Shown here piece by piece: positions 21,999 to 34,253 of a stretch of DNA of 64,000 bases. The translations under genes were made by a program, and so were the position numbers. Below the pieces are notes generated by a model, which did no database searches, had not been told where the DNA came from, and saw only the letters and a program-made list of their open reading frames with translations. This DNA is from Ustulina deusta (lineage: Eukaryota > Ascomycota > Sordariomycetes > Xylariales > Xylariaceae), in NCBI GenBank assembly GCA_023159155.1, contig JAJNNX010000074.1, forward strand, positions 62,001 through 126,000, given 5' to 3'. The first letter of the stretch is position 1. Each line of letters opens with the position of its first letter.

Positions 21999-24850
21999 GT
22001 TGGCTGTCCAGCCGACGGGCTTTATTTATTATTGTTGCAGTTACTCGCACTTTCTCATGTACGGTGGACGTCACAATGTAGCGCCAAGCCGTATCCCTTC
22101 GACTGTGTAAATATTCACTAAGAGACGACTCGAAAGGACCCCAGGGATAAACGGAGGGTGAGGGTTGGTACTTAAAAGCGTATGCAGCAACTCATGCCAA
22201 GCTACTACCCTGAGAGAAGCAGAGCCTACGCAGATCGGAATACTATAATAAGTATATAATTAGGTCGGGAATCATTTATATCGAGGATAGGTACTCCAAG
22301 GCAATGCATCTTGCTGGCTTATTTGTGTTTAACGGGCTTAGACTGTCCGACCAACATCCTTGGCAGGATGACAAGTGTAAGCCGTATCGCTTACTACTTA
22401 CTACATATAGGGCAACCCACCTTTCTCAGTCGAACCACCGCTCTGTGTTAACACACAATTCTCAAACCTCGATCTTATTTTTAGAGTGGCAGTCCCCTTG
22501 ATACTACAGTAGCGAATATGGTCAACCATCCGACCCTCCGCCCATTAGGAGCTTTGTGGAATAGTGTACGTTATTCGCTATAGCATCTCCACTACAGGTA
22601 TACTAGGTTAGGTAGACATATAGGGACTGTGTACCACACCACACATCTTACACAACAATTGTTCAAAATCCTTCGCCGCTGGAGTGTACTTCAAGATTAG
22701 TGGGAAAGCCGGCATCATTCTGATTGGCCGTCAATTCCAATCATGGCCCCAAACTGTCTTTAAGAACACGCTGTTCCTTTTGGTTACCATATCTGAGCTT
22801 GGCTAACACTTAGCCTGTCAGCAGAACGTGGGCCTTCAACGTACGCATACAGCAAGAAAGAGAAAAGATAGGAGATGGTTTAAAGTAAATAACCACGTGC
22901 CATTTAGTTAGTGCGTTGTAGCCCAGGAACACGATATCTACACTGCGTAGGTCAGACAGGTAGGGTACGGCATTTGGGTGGTGTTGTATCTCACGGTTCC
23001 TTAGAGGGCTCCGAATCGGGACCATCCCTAATGAGAAGTCCGATGTGACCAATCAGCTACATTTTCCAAGGTCGCATCGTACCTAGTCTAAGTGCCCTAA
23101 CTACTACAAAGGCATTTTAAACTTCGCTTCGAATGTACCACACATTGATGAACTTTAGAACTTCTGGTGAAGAAACTACAATGCTGTCTTTTCGGAACTT
23201 GGATTGAATGCTACCTATTGTGCCCACCATTTCCCATGCTCAATGCCTGCGGCGAAAATCGAGATCTACCAGATACACTAGACGCGCAAATGAATTGGCT
23301 TATGTTTTAAGTTTCAGCCTGTGCGCCGGAGTCCAAACTGGGTAAGGCAAGCCATCTACCTAGCTGCCACGGCAAACCCCGTTCTACACTCATATGCATC
23401 AACTTACCTACATGTAGGAGGTAGTGTATTATGTACGGTAGATTATAGTGTACATCATGTGCTATACTACCTACTTCATCCTACCTGCTTATATTCCCTA
23501 CTTATACTCCAATCTTACCCTGACATACTGTTCTCCGTTCAGAAACTCCCCAGAGCCTTTTTGAAGAGTTCCAGGCGACCTTAATGGCCTGTGGGCTTCA
23601 AGCGAGCTCAAAGCCCCATGCAGAAACTCGCGAGATACCTAGTGTAAGTAAATTTCTAAATACTGTAAGAACTTTCTGAAACTGGTGGCAAAGCACCATA
23701 GCAAACAGCAAGAGTACACTACCGGTAGAGTCTTGGTATGAAACGACCTCGGAAGACTATACACTAGAGTGCGGCCGTAGCTAGTCGGGATCGGCGCTCC
23801 TAAACTAATTTGCGCCGTTGTGCTATTTGGAATAAACCCATTCCATCTTTACTAATCTAGTGCATCCCCCGTCCACCGTCCTTCTAGAAAGGCTGAAGAA
23901 GCCTGCCGGCAGGAATCCAATTCCTTGCGTTCAATTCAGAGTGCAACCAAGTCCAGATTTATGGTTATGTATCTAGAGCTCGGAAGGTCATTACATCTTG
24001 TTCGTCGCATTTACTCCATTACTTACATTGTCACCATCACATTTGAGTGACGTACCTAATCGGCTTCTGCACATGCAAAGCTGGGTCCACCAACGCACCC
24101 CCTTAGGTTAGAACGCCACCAGTCCAATACCGGTAAACTGGGTGCTTAACTAGCGGCCAATTGCGCAATAGACATTATAAAGCAATCCATTTCATCATTT
24201 ATCTAGGTCTGCGCTGAATTGCTTCGAGTCATAGTTATAGGTATTTCCTATTTTGATATTGATACGGAGGGTACCGAATGATAGGTGTATTAAAGGTAAA
24301 GCCCATTTATTGTTTTCTAAGCATTGCTCTCAATTTTCGTCAAAGCATGAATACAGAATTTAGTGTACAATAAGGAAGAGAAGGTGAGTAGTTGTTGGAT
24401 TGTCTTAACATAGTTGTAGCGCCTAAGGCGGGATCCCTGTCACAACAAACGTATTTTCACTTCGTAAGGTTATCCAGAGAGGAGTAATGTGTGTGTCTAA
24501 TTTATATAAGGTGGTATAAGTGATGTATAGAACAGGTAGGGAAGAAAAAGAAAAATGCGTGGATGTACTGACAGCGGTTATGCTGTTATGTAATCGTTCC
24601 CAACCTCCGCTCTCCCAACTCCTCTTCTTGGCGCCACAACTCCTTTTCAATCCCCATCCTACCCAAATATGATCCAATGAATGCCATGCCATGTATACAG
24701 AATAGCGAACTAAAATTTCAATCGAAAGCGCAGGCAGGCAATCAGTGACAAGCCTTCCTTGCCTTGCCATGTCTGTAATTCGCCAATCATCAGCTGCCTC
24801 GTGTAAAGCCTAATCGAGGCCTGAGGAGAGGTTGATTAGATTGTCAGTAC
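21999..24850. other. Gene-free spacer of 2.85 kb
   Basis: I see no supported gene on either strand. All ORFs are under 120 codons and lack family features. Bases 21999-22200 would be the P450 promoter. The 3' end of the GTPase lies at 24851. Confidence 0.4.
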
Positions 24851-26985
24851 TTATGCGCCAACTTTCACGCCTGGTGGTGCTTGCAGGCCCTGATCAGTGG
24901 ATGGTTTGGACTCCTCCGGGTCATTAGATGTGTCGTCGGCTGATCTAGGGCTTAGGGGGTGCGTCGGATCGTACCCGACGGATTTTACAATTCCTAGACC
25001 TTTAGTGCGACCTTCGCGAAACAACAGCCTATCCCCAGGAACAAGATACTCGGGACGCTGCACAAAACGGAATGCGACCGTAGCCCGGTCGCCAGTTCGA
25101 ATGAATGGACGGTCTACATCGATAATAGCACAAGTTTGCTGGACCGGCCCAACATGCAGCATCGCCTGGTATTTCGTCTTGATAGTGGTCGCGTGTGACA
25201 GAATAAGGACTTCGGCGATGAATTCTCGGTAGACTTTAGGGGCTGGCTGACCCTCAATTTTTGGTAGTACTACCATGCCTTTCCTGACGTCTTTTCGCCG
25301 TATTTTCTTAAGTGCAAAACTCGCAGACTGTCCGGCCGAGGCTGCTGGGACACCAATTCGTTTACGCTCGACGGACCGAACTTCAAGATCGAAAATTAGT
25401 ATTTTTTTTTCTTTCCTTATATCCTAGAGGGGTTTTGGGATATTGGGGTTACGAAAAGCTCGATAGTCAAAGGTGTGCATTCGAGATCCCTAGTCCCTAG
25501 CGTGGCAGAGAGAACATAGAAAGGAAAGTGATGGTACTTACTGCTAGTTTGCAAGAACTGCCCAAGTGAATCGGGCCCAATAAGAACATTATCACCCGCA
25601 TGAATGACGCCAGACTTAACGATGCCACTAACAACAGTACCGACGAATGGAACGGAGAAAGTATCATTGATATGGAATTCAAACGGGGCTTCCGAATCAT
25701 ACCGCCCATGGTGAGGTAGAATGTTGAGGAATGTCCGGACCAGGTCCAAGTTCTTTCCCGTGACATTGGATACCTGGAATATGGGACAGATCCTCTGGCT
25801 CACGAACTGCGTGGCCGTATTGATGCACTCCTCCCGGTTGTTAATGAAGATGGGCATTTTCTTGGCTCCGGGAGACTTGAGGATTTTGGTGATCTGTTGG
25901 ATAGTCTGCTCGAGGATATTTGGCGGGCAAATATCAATTTTGGTGATGACTACCATGATTGGGACATTGAGCGCCAAGGCAATACCGAGATGTTCTTTGC
26001 TCATCCCAATAAGACCATTGTTGGCTGCCACCATAAGCAAGCAATAGTTAGGGCTGCTAGACAGCAATCCGAAGACGGTGGTTCTTAGATAACGCTCGTG
26101 GCCCGCAAGATCGGTGAAAGTAATTACCTTGGCACTTCGCTTGCCAATCTCTTCCCATGACAGTTTTCTCCCAGGTGTGTCAGAAGTAATGACATTTCCA
26201 GTCGTGTCGAAGCCCATAATTTCCATTCCCACTGAGCTGGTCCGGCCAGTCTCAATCTCGTGTTTGTGACGGAAGAGGTTGACCCGAGCCTTCCCACGTC
26301 CATCGTCGAGGTCGCCTTTAACGAGGACACCCAGCATAGAGCTCTTACCAGCATCGACTACCCGGGGGGATCAGCACTAGATCTACCGGAAGATGAGCTC
26401 AGGCGACTCACCGTTCCCGACCACAGCAATGCGAGTCTCAATGACTCCTTCCACAGTAGCAGGCGCCTGCCGGACCAATATCTTGCCAGTGCACTCTTTG
26501 GCCTTATCCTTGCTGTCTCTACCAAGCGCCGTCGACTCGGCCTCCATATCGCCTCCGACATTCTTCGTGAGAAGGACAGCGCAATCGGCACGTTGTTGCT
26601 TGGCAGCCTCCTTCAACCGGGCCAGGGCCACATCCCACTCAGCACGGGTGAGGCGCATTGATTCGCCACTGTCTTCGAAGCCTAGATCGAACATAGCTTC
26701 GCCGTGTCCTTCGGCAAGCCGCTCGGCGATGTGCTCAACGAGCTTCGCATGGTTTTCTTCACCATGCTCTGTTGGCGGTAGAAGCAACTGCCGGAGCGGG
26801 ATTTGGGGTTCGGATTCGTTGAAATTAAGGGAATCAAGGATGTCGAGCTCTTCGTGGTATTCGGTTGCCGGCTGTGTTGAGGCCGGGGGTTTTGCGTTGG
26901 GGTATCGCAGAGCTTGCTGCTTGTCGACGAACTCGGCGAAGTCGCTCAGTGCCTGCGTAGATATCAGCGCCGTCTGTCTCGTCAT
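24851..26985 (-). CDS. GTPBP1/GTPBP2-type translational GTPase
   Basis: The exons are 26985-26412, 26357-25542 and 25380-24851 (639 aa), with introns of 54 and 161 nt (the second has an ATACTAAT branch). The first junction rebuilds the G1 loop GNVDAGKSS (190-198), which neither exon has alone. G3 is DLAG (274-277). The G4 motif is TKID rather than NKxD, as in this family. Domains II and III follow (FVGTVVSGIVKSG; GQSASFALKKIRRKDVRKGM). The N-terminal ~150 residues are a family extension, and the tail is P/S/D-rich. GTPBP1/2 are eEF1A- and Hbs1-related GTPases linked to elongation rescue of stalled ribosomes and to exosome-mediated mRNA decay. Retention of all motifs implies an active GTPase. 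Confidence 0.88.
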
Positions 26986-28822
26986 GCATTCGGTTCGTGT
27001 TCATACAGCCTCGCCTTTTCTACGCTCATGCGGCAGCTGTTTGGAAGCGCCTTTCCCTGACATATTTACTGATTGGCGGTGGCGGATGACTTGTGTATGC
27101 GAGAGATCATTGGGACCGATGATACAGAAGTTATGAGATGATATCAACGAGTCACGTTGGCAGAGCTTAACCCGATGCAAATATGTATATAAATAAATAG
27201 AGTCATACCCTATGGCAGAGAAGGATCTATGAGTAACCCGGGGAAGGTAGCTGATTCCAGTCAACTCTGGCAGGCAATGACTGTGACGGCATCCCGTATC
27301 CAACCTGGGCCGCTATCGGTTATCGATAGGCCGGGTTGGCCCTTTAGCTGCCCAGGTGGTTAGACAATATGTGGGGCGCCGATTGTGGAGTTGTCGTCCC
27401 AGCACCTAAACTCTGTACCTAATGCAAAACAACTTGGAAGTATCTTAGTAGGTACTTATCTAGCCTAGGTAGGTAGATAGAACCCAAGACAACATCTCAT
27501 TCAGGTAAGAAAAAAACATATGACGTTTCTACCAAGGCAGAGTGGATTCGAGGGCACTATGCAACCGCTCACACAGATTCTACAATCATCGATCCTATTG
27601 TAACCTACGCGACGCCAAGGAGACTTTGACACTTGGCTCGATTACCAAGAGAAGACAGGGAATGGGATGTTTCAACACCTCCATTCGATGATAAAGTAAA
27701 CCGCGACACCATCACACCATTCTCTCATGTCGAAATACAAGTTATAAGAAACTGGCAGCCATCTAGGGGCCTTTTGTATGGCCGAACGATGAGCGCGTGA
27801 CCATTTATGGCGTGTTCATTACATGGTAGAAAACAGAGCTCAACTTGCTCGAGGGAATAGAGAGCACTAGAGGCTAATATGCACAGTGAGGAAGAAAGGA
27901 AAGAATAGATATACCTAGATAATCTAGGCAGTTTATAGTGCAGCTCCCATCTCATTATCTTTCAGCAACTGCCGATATAGTGACTTCACAAAAGTCTCGT
28001 CACTTGGTAACGGCCCTGGGATGTGAATCTGAGGTTACACTCCCAGGTTAGCTCTGCGCCATCGCCCCCATGGGATTCAAAGTCTGCACCACCTGGCAGA
28101 GAGCTCTTTGGCAACCAGGAGTGAGTTAACTACTCGTTTGCGGCAATAGTTTTGAAAGGTATTGAGGGGCCTAAAGTCTAGCCTATTGTGAAGATGAAGA
28201 GAGTCGATTGGTGGGATATTATGATTATATTCTCTCATTGCGGTAAGTTCTACCTACCATCTTTCATTGAGTTACCCATACTCCAATTATATCTCTCAGC
28301 CCGCATACCCTCACTGAATATCGGTCGCACGGTAATCTCGGCCAGGCTCAGTTGTTCAAGTTTAGCAGCTAGTGTACCAAAACGCCCGAGACATATCGGG
28401 ACTAGAAAGTTCTACTTTGAGAGCTGAGCATAAGACTCCAACATGGAGATGAACCCATCGCGCAAATCCACAGACGGCGGGGATTCGTTCCAGCCATATC
28501 GAATGTTCCTTTCACGAAAGGCTCCAGAGACAGGCGTGCTACAGAAGCAGCACTTTGAATCGAATGATAATACTTGATACCCCCACGATATAGCACCTGT
28601 TTTAAGATTTTTCTGTCAAGTAAGTATATTAGAGTGCCGCTCTGGCAATGCGTGATTTCGTCTTTAATCCAGTGCTCGATTAATCATCGCAGCACGGTGA
28701 AGTACATCGTGCTAGCGGCGGCTAGTAAATCTAAAGGTACAATCCAGCTCGAGCCAGTAATACGGTGTGGGCAAGGAGGTATCGCCCAGGCTCATAGGTC
28801 ATCAGCCAACCTTCACAACGCA
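26986..28822. other. Gene-free spacer of 1.8 kb
   Basis: No supported gene. Bases 27000-27200 are the leader of the GTPase gene. A GCCTAGGTAGGTAG run lies near 27465. Short ORFs at 27725-27955 and 28188-28596 lack recognisable content. Confidence 0.4.
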
Positions 28823-30049
28823 TTATTTTGTGTCTTTTCTCGCCTTCTCGACAATCTCCTTCGCCCTCTCCGACTTTTTCTCCAAGACTTGCTTCAGCTC
28901 GTCCATCGTCTCCTTCAACAGTTTCTCGCCCTCGTCTTTATGCTTCTCAGCGACCTCCCTCAGCTGATTTACCTTCTCCAGAATCTCCGAGCCGCCGGGG
29001 ATCGCCTTAAAGTACTGGTCGATACCAAGTCCACTCGCGGCCTTCTCGCTCTTTGATTTGGCTTTCTTGACGTAGTCCTCGAGAGCCCCTGTGTCGCCTG
29101 ATTCGACCGCTTTCTTCGCTTGGTCGAAGACCTCTTTCGCATTACCCTGCTTCAAAGCACTAGCGTTCTGCTCAACTAGTCCCTTGACCTTTGGGTTCTT
29201 GTCAAGGTAGGGCTTTGCCTCTTCCAAGCCCTTGTTCCAGGCTTCATCACCAAGTTTCATCACCTGCTGAATCTTGCCCTCGACTAAGCGGCGTACCTTG
29301 TCCAGGTTGGCCGCACTAACGCCTCCGCCTAATATCTCTTTCGCCTGTTTCCATGTCTGGTCAACCTGCTTCTTTGCCTCGGGACCGTAGTTCTCGCCCA
29401 ACTCTTTGAGCTGGTCGATGCTTCCGCCAAACTTCTCCTTAGCCTGCGGGTGGTTGTCGAGGATATCGGTCAGCGCATTGCCAGCTAGATCTCCGAACTT
29501 CTTTGACAGGTCGCTCAAGATATTGTACGCTTTGGATGCCGCGCCTAAGCCAACTCCGGATTTGGATAGGTCCTGGAATTGCTTATAGGCGTCACTGACG
29601 ATTTGGCTGACTTCCTCTCGGTGGTTCTCCTTCAAAGTCTCGACGTCTCTGAATACTACATCAACGTAGTGCCGTCCGCCAGGTACCCATGCGACATATG
29701 AGTAGGCAAATTCCTTCATATGCTTGACTGCCCCATCTACATCGGGTGTTTGGCCCTGGAGTTTCTTGGCAACCTCGTCATATTTCTGATGAATCTCATT
29801 TACACTCCTGTTGATCGTTCGGTGCATCTTACCCGATGGTGTTACGAGATATATACCATATAGAGTTATGCTAGCTACTAGGCCACCGGCTACACCGGCG
29901 GTAATATGGGAGCTTCCCTGCCCTGCTACATTGCTCGATGTTGAAGCGGATGATGAAGACTGGAAACGAACACGTATAAGGCGTGGTGTACGATTGACGC
30001 GGGCAGATCGCGCAAGTACGGTTCGGGCAGTAGGTCGCGCGGCGTTCAT
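28823..30049 (-). CDS. Mitochondrial membrane-anchored amphipathic-helix protein
   Basis: This is an intronless gene of 408 aa. The ATG at 30049 is chosen; the frame stays open further 5' but only to a TTG. Residues 1-32 (MNAARPTARTVLARSARVNR and on) are a strong mitochondrial presequence. Residues ~46-70 form a transmembrane helix (TAGVAGGLVASITLYGIYLV). The remaining ~330 residues are K/E/A/Q-rich amphipathic helices with repeated ~11- and 22-residue periodicity (EEAKPYLDKNPKVKGLVEQ, EKVNQLREVAEKHKDEGEK). Such helices resemble apolipoproteins or MICOS/Mic26-27-like lipid-binding helices. A role on the inner membrane facing the intermembrane space or matrix is inferred. I do not assign a specific function. 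Confidence 0.75.
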   Translation of the reverse strand: MNAARPTARTVLARSARVNRTPRLIRVRFQSSSSASTSSNVAGQGSSHITAGVAGGLVASITLYGIYLVTPSGKMHRTINRSVNEIHQKYDEVAKKLQGQTPDVDGAVKHMKEFAYSYVAWVPGGRHYVDVVFRDVETLKENHREEVSQIVSDAYKQFQDLSKSGVGLGAASKAYNILSDLSKKFGDLAGNALTDILDNHPQAKEKFGGSIDQLKELGENYGPEAKKQVDQTWKQAKEILGGGVSAANLDKVRRLVEGKIQQVMKLGDEAWNKGLEEAKPYLDKNPKVKGLVEQNASALKQGNAKEVFDQAKKAVESGDTGALEDYVKKAKSKSEKAASGLGIDQYFKAIPGGSEILEKVNQLREVAEKHKDEGEKLLKETMDELKQVLEKKSERAKEIVEKARKDTK

Positions 30050-30689
30050 TGTAATATGTATTGTTCTGGGGGATTTGAAAAAAAGAGTAGACCGTGACGA
30101 TGATGCTTTTGGGAGTAAAAGTTCTTGACCAGGGGGGTTTATGTGTCGGCAGGTATTAAATGCGTGGTTAAGTAGTTGTAGAAACGCTCCGCCGCGATCG
30201 ACAGGTGTCAATAAAAGATGCCCTTTGTCTCAAGAAAACTGCCGTAGTTGAGACATATCTCTGAAATCAGCATCAATGACGTCATGACCGTGTAATTGTT
30301 CGAAGACTGTCGAGGTACTGATATCATAACTATGCAGGGACTAGAATGTTCTACATCATGAAGAAATAATGCAATACTCGAAGATCTCGCTTAATAATGT
30401 TAACTCAACTCCCAGCACAAGCTCTTCGGATTGATCGGTGAGCGGGGCCACGAGCAATTTCTATACTGTCAATTGAACTGGATCGAGGCTTAACACGGCT
30501 TGAAAGCCGCTCCGGTGTGCTATTGGGTGACCATACTGTACAAGTGTCCTAAGAAGAAGCATCGAGAACGGCGATGCCATAAAAATACAGGAATTCTCTA
30601 CCTTACTTCCACAAGAGGGTGTTGATATAATAAATGACACACGGCGAAATCTATCTGGACAGTGAAGAGACACAAGAGACCAAATTGTC
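30050..30689. other. Spacer between two minus-strand genes
   Basis: These 640 bp hold the promoter and leader of the mitochondrial helix protein and the 3' flank of the citrate synthase. I see no separate gene. Confidence 0.5.
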
Positions 30690-32195
30690 TCACAATTTAG
30701 CTTTCCCCCAGGCCTTACCCGTCTCGTCCTTGTAGGTGGCCATCGCATTTCTCTTACTGTCGTCCCCATGTGAGATGGGGGAAGGTGCATCAAAAACCGT
30801 CGCATTTGCCTTCTCTTTGCGTTCTGCTGCCTCAACATAGTCCCGTTCGCTTTCTCCCAAGTATAGCTGGCGGGGGCGCCAGATCTTGACACCAGACGGG
30901 TTGAGCATCATCTGACGCCAGTGAGCAAGCCAACCGACGCAACGGGGCACGGCAAAGAGCACAGGATAGAAATCAAGCGGGAAGCCCATTGCTTGGTAAA
31001 TGAGACCCGAATAGAAGTCAACATTCGGGTAGAGATTTCGGCTGCGCATAAACTCGCTCTTGCGCGCATAGTCGGCAAGCGTCAGCGCCGTGTCTAGGAG
31101 CTTGTTGCGCCCTGTAACACGGAACACTTCGTCGGCTAGAGCGCGGATTGCAGTCGACCGGGGATCCACGTTCTTATAGACGCGGTGGCCAAAGCCGACG
31201 AGAACTCGTTCTCGGCGCTCAACCTTCTGCATGAATGCCGGCACATTCTCGGGTGATCCGATCTCCATCAACATACGGATAGCGCTTTCCGATGCGCCAC
31301 CGTGTGAAGGGCCATATAGCGCGGCGCATCCCGCTGCCACTACGCTAAACGGGTCTACCAGTGAGCTGCCAACCTGGAGAACGGTCGCCGTCGAGCAGTT
31401 GACTTCGTGGTCTGCATGGATAATAAACAGGGCATCGAGGGCCTTCTCTAGCACTGGGTGAGGCCTGTATTCTGTGCCGGAAAGGTGGTCTAGTAGATAC
31501 AAGAAGTTGCCCGTGTAGGACAAACCCTGGGCAGGACGGTTGAACGGCCGGCCCTGTCGCATTCGGTATGATGCAGCCGCCAAGGTAGGCGCCTTTCCAA
31601 TGATACGAAGGATCTGCTTGTCCAGTATCTGCAATGATGCTATGTCCCCAGATGCAGCATTGGTGTAGAGCTTCTGTCCCGCAAGCGAGGGGTTGGCTTC
31701 CGGGGCGAATGCGCCCATCGTAGCAAAAGCCGAGGTTAACATGGACATAGGATGCGAGTCATATCGGAACGACTTGAACATGCCCTCGATGTCGGAGTGG
31801 ATGTAGTTGTGGTGCATAACTTCGTTTTGCCAGCTCTCGTACTGTGAAGGGGTCGGCAGCTCTCCGTAAATGAGGAGAAAGGCTGTCTCTAGGAAATTGC
31901 TCTTCTTGACGAGCTGCTCGATGGGATAGCCACGATAGCGGAGAATGCCTTCCTGCCCATTGATATAGGTGATCTTACTCTGCACCACAGCCGTGTTCAT
32001 GTAAGCCGGGTCATACACCCTGAGGCCTTGCGCCGTCTCATCTTCTTTCCGATCGTTGGCCTGTCCGTCTTTAATCTTCTTGAAATCGGTTGCTAGCACC
32101 GAGTTGTTCTTGATGGGGATCTCGTAGCTCTTGTTGGTCCGGTTATCCACCACGGTCAGTGACTGACGGGGTGCCTGTTTTGAGACGACCGTCAT
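30690..32195 (-). CDS. Citrate synthase, bacterial GltA-like type, with peroxisomal AKL tail
   Basis: An intronless gene of 501 aa starting at the ATG at 32195. The body is citrate synthase of the bacterial type: SKITYINGQEGILRYRGYPI (73-92), HADHEVNCST (260-269), catalytic His298 in YGPSHGGAS, His337 in FGHRVYK and Asp393 in PNVDFYSG. This differs from the usual fungal mitochondrial enzyme, which has the eukaryotic signature and a presequence. There is no N-terminal presequence; the last three residues are Ala-Lys-Leu, a good type 1 peroxisomal signal. It should condense oxaloacetate with acetyl-CoA (or a longer acyl-CoA) to citrate (or an alkylcitrate). A peroxisomal role in the glyoxylate cycle or in acetyl-CoA export is likely. 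Lack of introns and the family type suggest ancient transfer from bacteria. Confidence 0.9.
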   Translation of the reverse strand: MTVVSKQAPRQSLTVVDNRTNKSYEIPIKNNSVLATDFKKIKDGQANDRKEDETAQGLRVYDPAYMNTAVVQSKITYINGQEGILRYRGYPIEQLVKKSNFLETAFLLIYGELPTPSQYESWQNEVMHHNYIHSDIEGMFKSFRYDSHPMSMLTSAFATMGAFAPEANPSLAGQKLYTNAASGDIASLQILDKQILRIIGKAPTLAAASYRMRQGRPFNRPAQGLSYTGNFLYLLDHLSGTEYRPHPVLEKALDALFIIHADHEVNCSTATVLQVGSSLVDPFSVVAAGCAALYGPSHGGASESAIRMLMEIGSPENVPAFMQKVERRERVLVGFGHRVYKNVDPRSTAIRALADEVFRVTGRNKLLDTALTLADYARKSEFMRSRNLYPNVDFYSGLIYQAMGFPLDFYPVLFAVPRCVGWLAHWRQMMLNPSGVKIWRPRQLYLGESERDYVEAAERKEKANATVFDAPSPISHGDDSKRNAMATYKDETGKAWGKAKL

Positions 32196-34142
32196 CCTCG
32201 TTGTGAATAGAACTCACTTCCGCGAATCGGATGGATGTGGACTTTGCGTCAATGCGAAGAAGAAAGCTGTTCGAGCTCGGGTTCCTTGTGGTTTTCCGAG
32301 ACTAGCTATAGCTAGCACAGCATTTTAAGTCTCGGACGACGGCAAAATGTCAGAAGCAGCCGACTGGTTGGACGTCACATATCAGCACCATTATCCGAGA
32401 CAAGCGCGTGCCGAGGTTCGCGCACTGCCCAGGTGACATGACGAGTTGGGGTGCTCGGCATTCCGCGGCACTACTGTACGCCGACTACTGAAGACGGTAG
32501 GTGGATCGTCCCAGTCTTACTGAACCCGCGACAAGGGTGCCACGCTAACTGCGACGCGGGGATTGGAGCTATCTAAGTTAGGTTAGTGTATATCCCACCG
32601 AGCACCACCACTTATTGACAACCTCTCCTTTCTCATCTTCACCTTCATGGAGACGGATTGTCGAGTGATATAAATATTCACGGTAAAATTCACCTGTAGC
32701 TATGAATACTAATTGCTATATCTGTATCTCTTCATTTTATCCCTTTTCACCTGCTCCTCTTCCTCTCCTAACTGTCGTTCCAGAATCTTCAGGCCGAGCA
32801 GAAATTGTGCATAAATTTGGCCAACAAAGCACCTGCATTGGCAAACAGTTCTAAAATACCTACTTGCTGCTCAAATATAAGCGAGTATGCCTGATTGCCC
32901 TCCAGTAATTAATGGCGAATGGTTTAGTCATCTGAATTTTTAGTTTAGTCTAGATATTGATAGTAGGAAGATGGTGAAATAATTGCAAAATCTACGAAAG
33001 AGAATCATAAATTGTCGTGTAGTCTCTAAGTTGTCTTCATTTTTGTGCCTCTGGTATGTGTTATTACATCATATTAATAGAGTGTATTCATTTTTGAGCG
33101 TACCTGAGCTCATCAACATATTTAAGGTTACAATCAATAAACGCGTAGTTAGTAGACCTTATAATACAAGCCGATTCTGAAACAGTCATAGTATGTTGGA
33201 CGCACCAATTATATCAGTGCGAAGAATATTGAGGTATAATGTTCATCGAATCGGATGTACTTACATTGTGTTTACTTTAATAGCAAGAGGGCGCGCTGGT
33301 GCGATGCACATACTCCTAATTTGGTGGGTTGATATTTCGCGCTGAAATTCTGCCGCGGTTACCTAATCGAGCTTTTCTATTTAATTGAAATAAGAGAAAT
33401 ATTAAACAGCCGTGACGGGGCCCCGGATGGCCAAGCCCTTCCGGTGATTTCCTGGTCCCCCGGAGAGCCGTCGACTAGATCCACAGGCCATCAGGTAGTC
33501 TGCGGAGCAAGCATAGCGCACACCTTATCTTACAGAGGGACCCGTAGAAGCTCATTGATTGGATAGAACGTAGAAATGCAAGTTAATATAGGTACCATGT
33601 GAGCTATCTACCTAGTGAATACTAATAGCGCTGTTAGTAATCGAACCCAACTCACTAGATAGCTAGCTACTCAGCAATACCTACCTAGATCATATAGGCC
33701 TTCTCTATGAGATCGTTGTATCCTTATGCTACTATGTTACTTCCACTCTACAGATCAGTTACTGGACTACCTCGTTGGAACAACCTTCGACTAGGGGAAA
33801 GGTTTGAGTTTGATGGTAAACTGTTCTAGCTGCTAAAAGATAGAATTTCCAGGCAGAGATATTAGATTTGCTGTACAAGAAAGGAAAAGACCAAAAGCAA
33901 ATAAACCAGACTTTAACATGGAACTAGCCCACACGCCCTCTATTCCCTTCCGGAGGGTCACTATTTATGATATAGCCTGGGTTTGAATGACGACAGCAAC
34001 GACACCCATCTTGTCTGACCTCAGATAGTACTGAGTTGAACCTGTACTTTCTAGAACTTCAGCCGTTTTAGCCACCCCATCCTTCCCCTGATATAACTTC
34101 CAGAGGGATGATGTCATGGGTGGTTATCCCAGAGTGAAGGTT

Positions 34143-34175
34143 GGTCACAAGTAGGTCGCAAGTAGGTCACTGGTA
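34143..34175. repeat. Three tandem 11-bp units (GGTCRCAAGTA-like)
   Basis: GGTCACAAGTA, GGTCGCAAGTA and GGTCACTGGTA follow each other with no gap, with a partial fourth GGTAG. The 11-bp period is close to one DNA turn. Confidence 0.75.
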
Positions 34176-34217
34176 GGTAGAAGGGTATAGGTAAGGGCTC
34201 AATATCATTGATTCCTG

Positions 34218-34253
34218 ACCTTCTTCTCCCAAGTATTTTGGGGAGAAGTAGGT
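34218..34253. repeat. Inverted repeat, 13-bp arms, one mismatch
   Basis: The arms 34218-34230 (ACCTTCTTCTCCC) and 34241-34253 are reverse complements except for one base, with a 10-nt loop. It sits 43 bp after the 11-bp tandem repeat. Confidence 0.75.

Noticed and set aside
33635..33665. A GGTTCGATTA-like sequence on the minus strand resembling a tRNA B box
   Set aside because: It lacks the final CC of the B box, a suitable A box and a foldable cloverleaf around it.
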